Shown here: piece by piece, positions 62,486-64,000 of the stretch | Position numbering within the stretch: position 1 is the stretch's first letter | Layout of the letters: the number at the start of each line of letters is the position of its first letter | Assembly (NCBI GenBank): GCA_041395445.1 | Contig: JAWLAO010000003.1 | Location: 1-64,000 of the forward strand | Direction of reading: 5' to 3' | From: Gammaproteobacteria bacterium | Lineage (GTDB): Bacteria > Pseudomonadota > Gammaproteobacteria > Xanthomonadales > Marinicellaceae | Length of the DNA stretch: 64,000 nucleotides | The notes under the pieces: generated by a model | Told to the model about the DNA's origin: nothing | Database searches by the model: none | What the model saw: the letters and a program-made list of their open reading frames with translations, nothing else | Translations under genes and position numbers: made by a program

Positions 62486-64000
62486 TTAATTACTGATTTT
62501 CATCATTGGGTCTCCCAACAAAGTCCAGCCCAATAAAATATCGTAATAATCCGGATAGTTGGCTGCCATTGTTTGTTTGGAATATAAGATAGACTCACCA
62601 ACGGTGAATCCCGATGTGGTCATATAAGGCAGCAATAAGTTTCCAAAAATTGCCTCATGACTACTCTCTGCTAATGTGCTGGAACCAAGCACAGCAACCG
62701 CACCTTTATTCTCCAAACTCATGAACGAATGAGACATGGTATTAAAGGTCGGAAGAACAAAGTAATTATTCCAACAACCAAACTGATTCACCAAAGTCGG
62801 TTTGCCGGCATTATTTAATGCCAAAACATCGTCATTATCAAACAAATGTTCAAACGACCATGTACTAGGGCCGGAGTGACCAAAGTAATTTGTAATGGAA
62901 ACACCGGAGTTGATATTATTAAACAATGCTTGTTGAGCATCAGTTAATTCAATATCTCCGATATAAGCAGAGGTTGATGACCAACTACCAGGAAGAGAAG
63001 AGAGCATTGCATTAGAGTGTTGCTCAAAGGAGGAGTCTCTATCACTAGCGAAAATAGCTGTATTGGTATATGCTCTCGAATTATAGCTAAACATCTTGTT
63101 AATCATGTTTTGCAACTCAGAAACAGTTCTCACAGGAAGCCTGCCAATTGCCAAATCCGGAATTAAGTCAGAATCAACATCAGCAAACAGTGAGTCAACA
63201 GGAGCATAAGAAATCAGACTGTCTGTTTGATAATACATGGTCGGAATAAAGCTGATTGAACCAAGCCCAAGGTTGTCTTTATAATCATAGCTATCTGAAC
63301 CCACAAGCATAACAGCACTAATATTGGAGCTGTTATAAGTATCTTTAATAAATGATTGAATGCCACGAGCATCTTTACGGAAGTTTGAATAAAGAGCATA
63401 TACATCTTCAACATTAACGACCAGAACACTCAAACCGTTATTTTGATGATAACTAATTAAAGGTGCAAGCCCGGCTATAAAGTCTGGATGCGAGATAACC
63501 AAGTAGTCGTATTGTTGAGATAGGTCAATAGAAGAGGCTGTACCAAGTTCAATTTCAGGAGCAGAGACATTCGAGTTGCTACCCACATAGTATTTGTTGT
63601 TTTCAATAAAAGGAAGCGAAAGATTATAACTGCCATTGTCGAAAGTAATCCCTGCATTAGGGAACTCATACAACTCAGAGCCATTCGTCGAATAAGCAAA
63701 AAGGTCATCAACACTGAAGCCTTTGGCAACAAATCCAAGTGATTGTCCAACCTCAAAACCATTTTGGAAAATGATATCAGCAGAAACTCCATTGGTAACG
63801 ACCGGAACAAAAGCCAAACCATCATTGACTGCGACAATTTCTGAAGGATATTTCAATCTGAAATAATCAAGCAACACAAGATCATAATCAGCTCCGGTAT
63901 CAGCAGGCATGATAAAGTTCAAAGAACTAGCTCCCTGAATCTGAGAATGAGACAGAATTACACTATCACCCAAAACCTTAACGCCATCTGCATAAAGGTC
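62486..64000 (-). CDS. Gingipain-like C25 family cysteine peptidase, N-terminus outside window
   Basis: 504 residues of a protein that continues past the right edge; the frame is open to base 64000, so the TTG near 63973 is not its true start. The C25 peptidase domain occupies the C-terminal 370 residues: YLVISHPDFIAGLAPLI and VVNVEDVYALYSNF, then IPDLAIGRLPVRT, catalytic His in YFGHSGPS and catalytic Cys in NQFGCWNNYF. No C-terminal sorting domain follows the DPMMKIS end, where gingipains have an Ig-like domain. Function is likely extracellular protein degradation or maturation of surface proteins; the N-terminal region has an Ig-like, Asn/Asp-rich character. Confidence 0.85.
   Translation of the reverse strand, partial: DLYADGVKVLGDSVILSHSQIQGASSLNFIMPADTGADYDLVLLDYFRLKYPSEIVAVNDGLAFVPVVTNGVSADIIFQNGFEVGQSLGFVAKGFSVDDLFAYSTNGSELYEFPNAGITFDNGSYNLSLPFIENNKYYVGSNSNVSAPEIELGTASSIDLSQQYDYLVISHPDFIAGLAPLISYHQNNGLSVLVVNVEDVYALYSNFRKDARGIQSFIKDTYNSSNISAVMLVGSDSYDYKDNLGLGSISFIPTMYYQTDSLISYAPVDSLFADVDSDLIPDLAIGRLPVRTVSELQNMINKMFSYNSRAYTNTAIFASDRDSSFEQHSNAMLSSLPGSWSSTSAYIGDIELTDAQQALFNNINSGVSITNYFGHSGPSTWSFEHLFDNDDVLALNNAGKPTLVNQFGCWNNYFVLPTFNTMSHSFMSLENKGAVAVLGSSTLAESSHEAIFGNLLLPYMTTSGFTVGESILYSKQTMAANYPDYYDILLGWTLLGDPMMKISN

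Noticed and set aside
1..64000. rRNA or tRNA genes, CRISPR arrays, intact insertion sequences
   Set aside because: No cloverleaf-like, regularly spaced repeat or transposase pattern was seen by eye; this is a visual reading, and a dedicated search could still find a tRNA.

Overview
The window is a chromosomal segment from an AT-rich gammaproteobacterium that carries the replication origin. The evidence for the origin is the block rpmH-rnpA-yidC-mnmE on the minus strand facing dnaA-dnaN-recF-gyrB on the plus strand, with DnaA boxes and an AT-rich stretch between dnaA and dnaN. The gammaproteobacterial assignment rests on gene content: PlsB-type glycerol-3-phosphate acyltransferase, HslVU, TrmH, RlpA, a CGFS glutaredoxin and FeoAB. 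An IPTL-CTERM-like surface protein, large secreted proteases and a recurring W/G-rich exported domain suggest a marine, Marinicella-like lineage, but that genus-level placement is inference. Most genes left of the origin lie on the minus strand and nearly all genes right of it on the plus strand, so transcription largely follows fork movement.

Layout: bases 1-100 hold the C-terminus of an integron-type integrase. Then come gamma-glutamyltransferase, gcvPB, dgkA, tag, trmH, argS, a SPOR-domain protein and a large secreted trypsin-like protease (0.3-11.4 kb). From 11.4 to 22.9 kb, all on the minus strand, lie an asparagine-synthase-like protein coupled to rlpA, a TonB-dependent receptor, a hybrid kinase, feoAB with a Fur box, and a cytochrome c / DUF2202 pair. 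From 22.9 to 31.1 kb are a small secreted protein, a three-gene ABC transporter cluster, plsB, a lipoprotein and hslVU. From 31.2 to 42.3 kb are a propeller-type hybrid sensor kinase, a small gene broken by a stop, a cold-shock gene with a long leader, polA, an AraC regulator broken by a stop, an IPTL-CTERM-like protein and hemN.

Bases 42.3-45.2 kb are an accessory patch: one DUF262/HNH (GmrSD-like) protein surrounded by dispersed repeats. After it come a small lipoprotein and a DUF1801 protein, then the origin block at 46-56 kb. recF contains two perfect 16-bp parS-like sites. Downstream of gyrB is a long close-packed plus-strand run: a glutaredoxin/IscA-like/rhodanese fusion, a DUF3465 protein, a hotdog thioesterase, a PlsC-like acyltransferase, a YheT-like hydrolase, uppP, a second hydrolase and a sodium:solute symporter. 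The window ends inside a gingipain-like (C25) protease on the minus strand.

The points that most deserve a second look are the integron integrase at the left edge, the paired intragenic parS sites, the repeat-flanked DUF262/HNH island, two genes interrupted by single in-frame stops, the three-domain glutaredoxin fusion, and the Cys-less asparagine-synthase-like protein coupled to rlpA. I saw no rRNA or tRNA genes, CRISPR arrays or intact insertion sequences.
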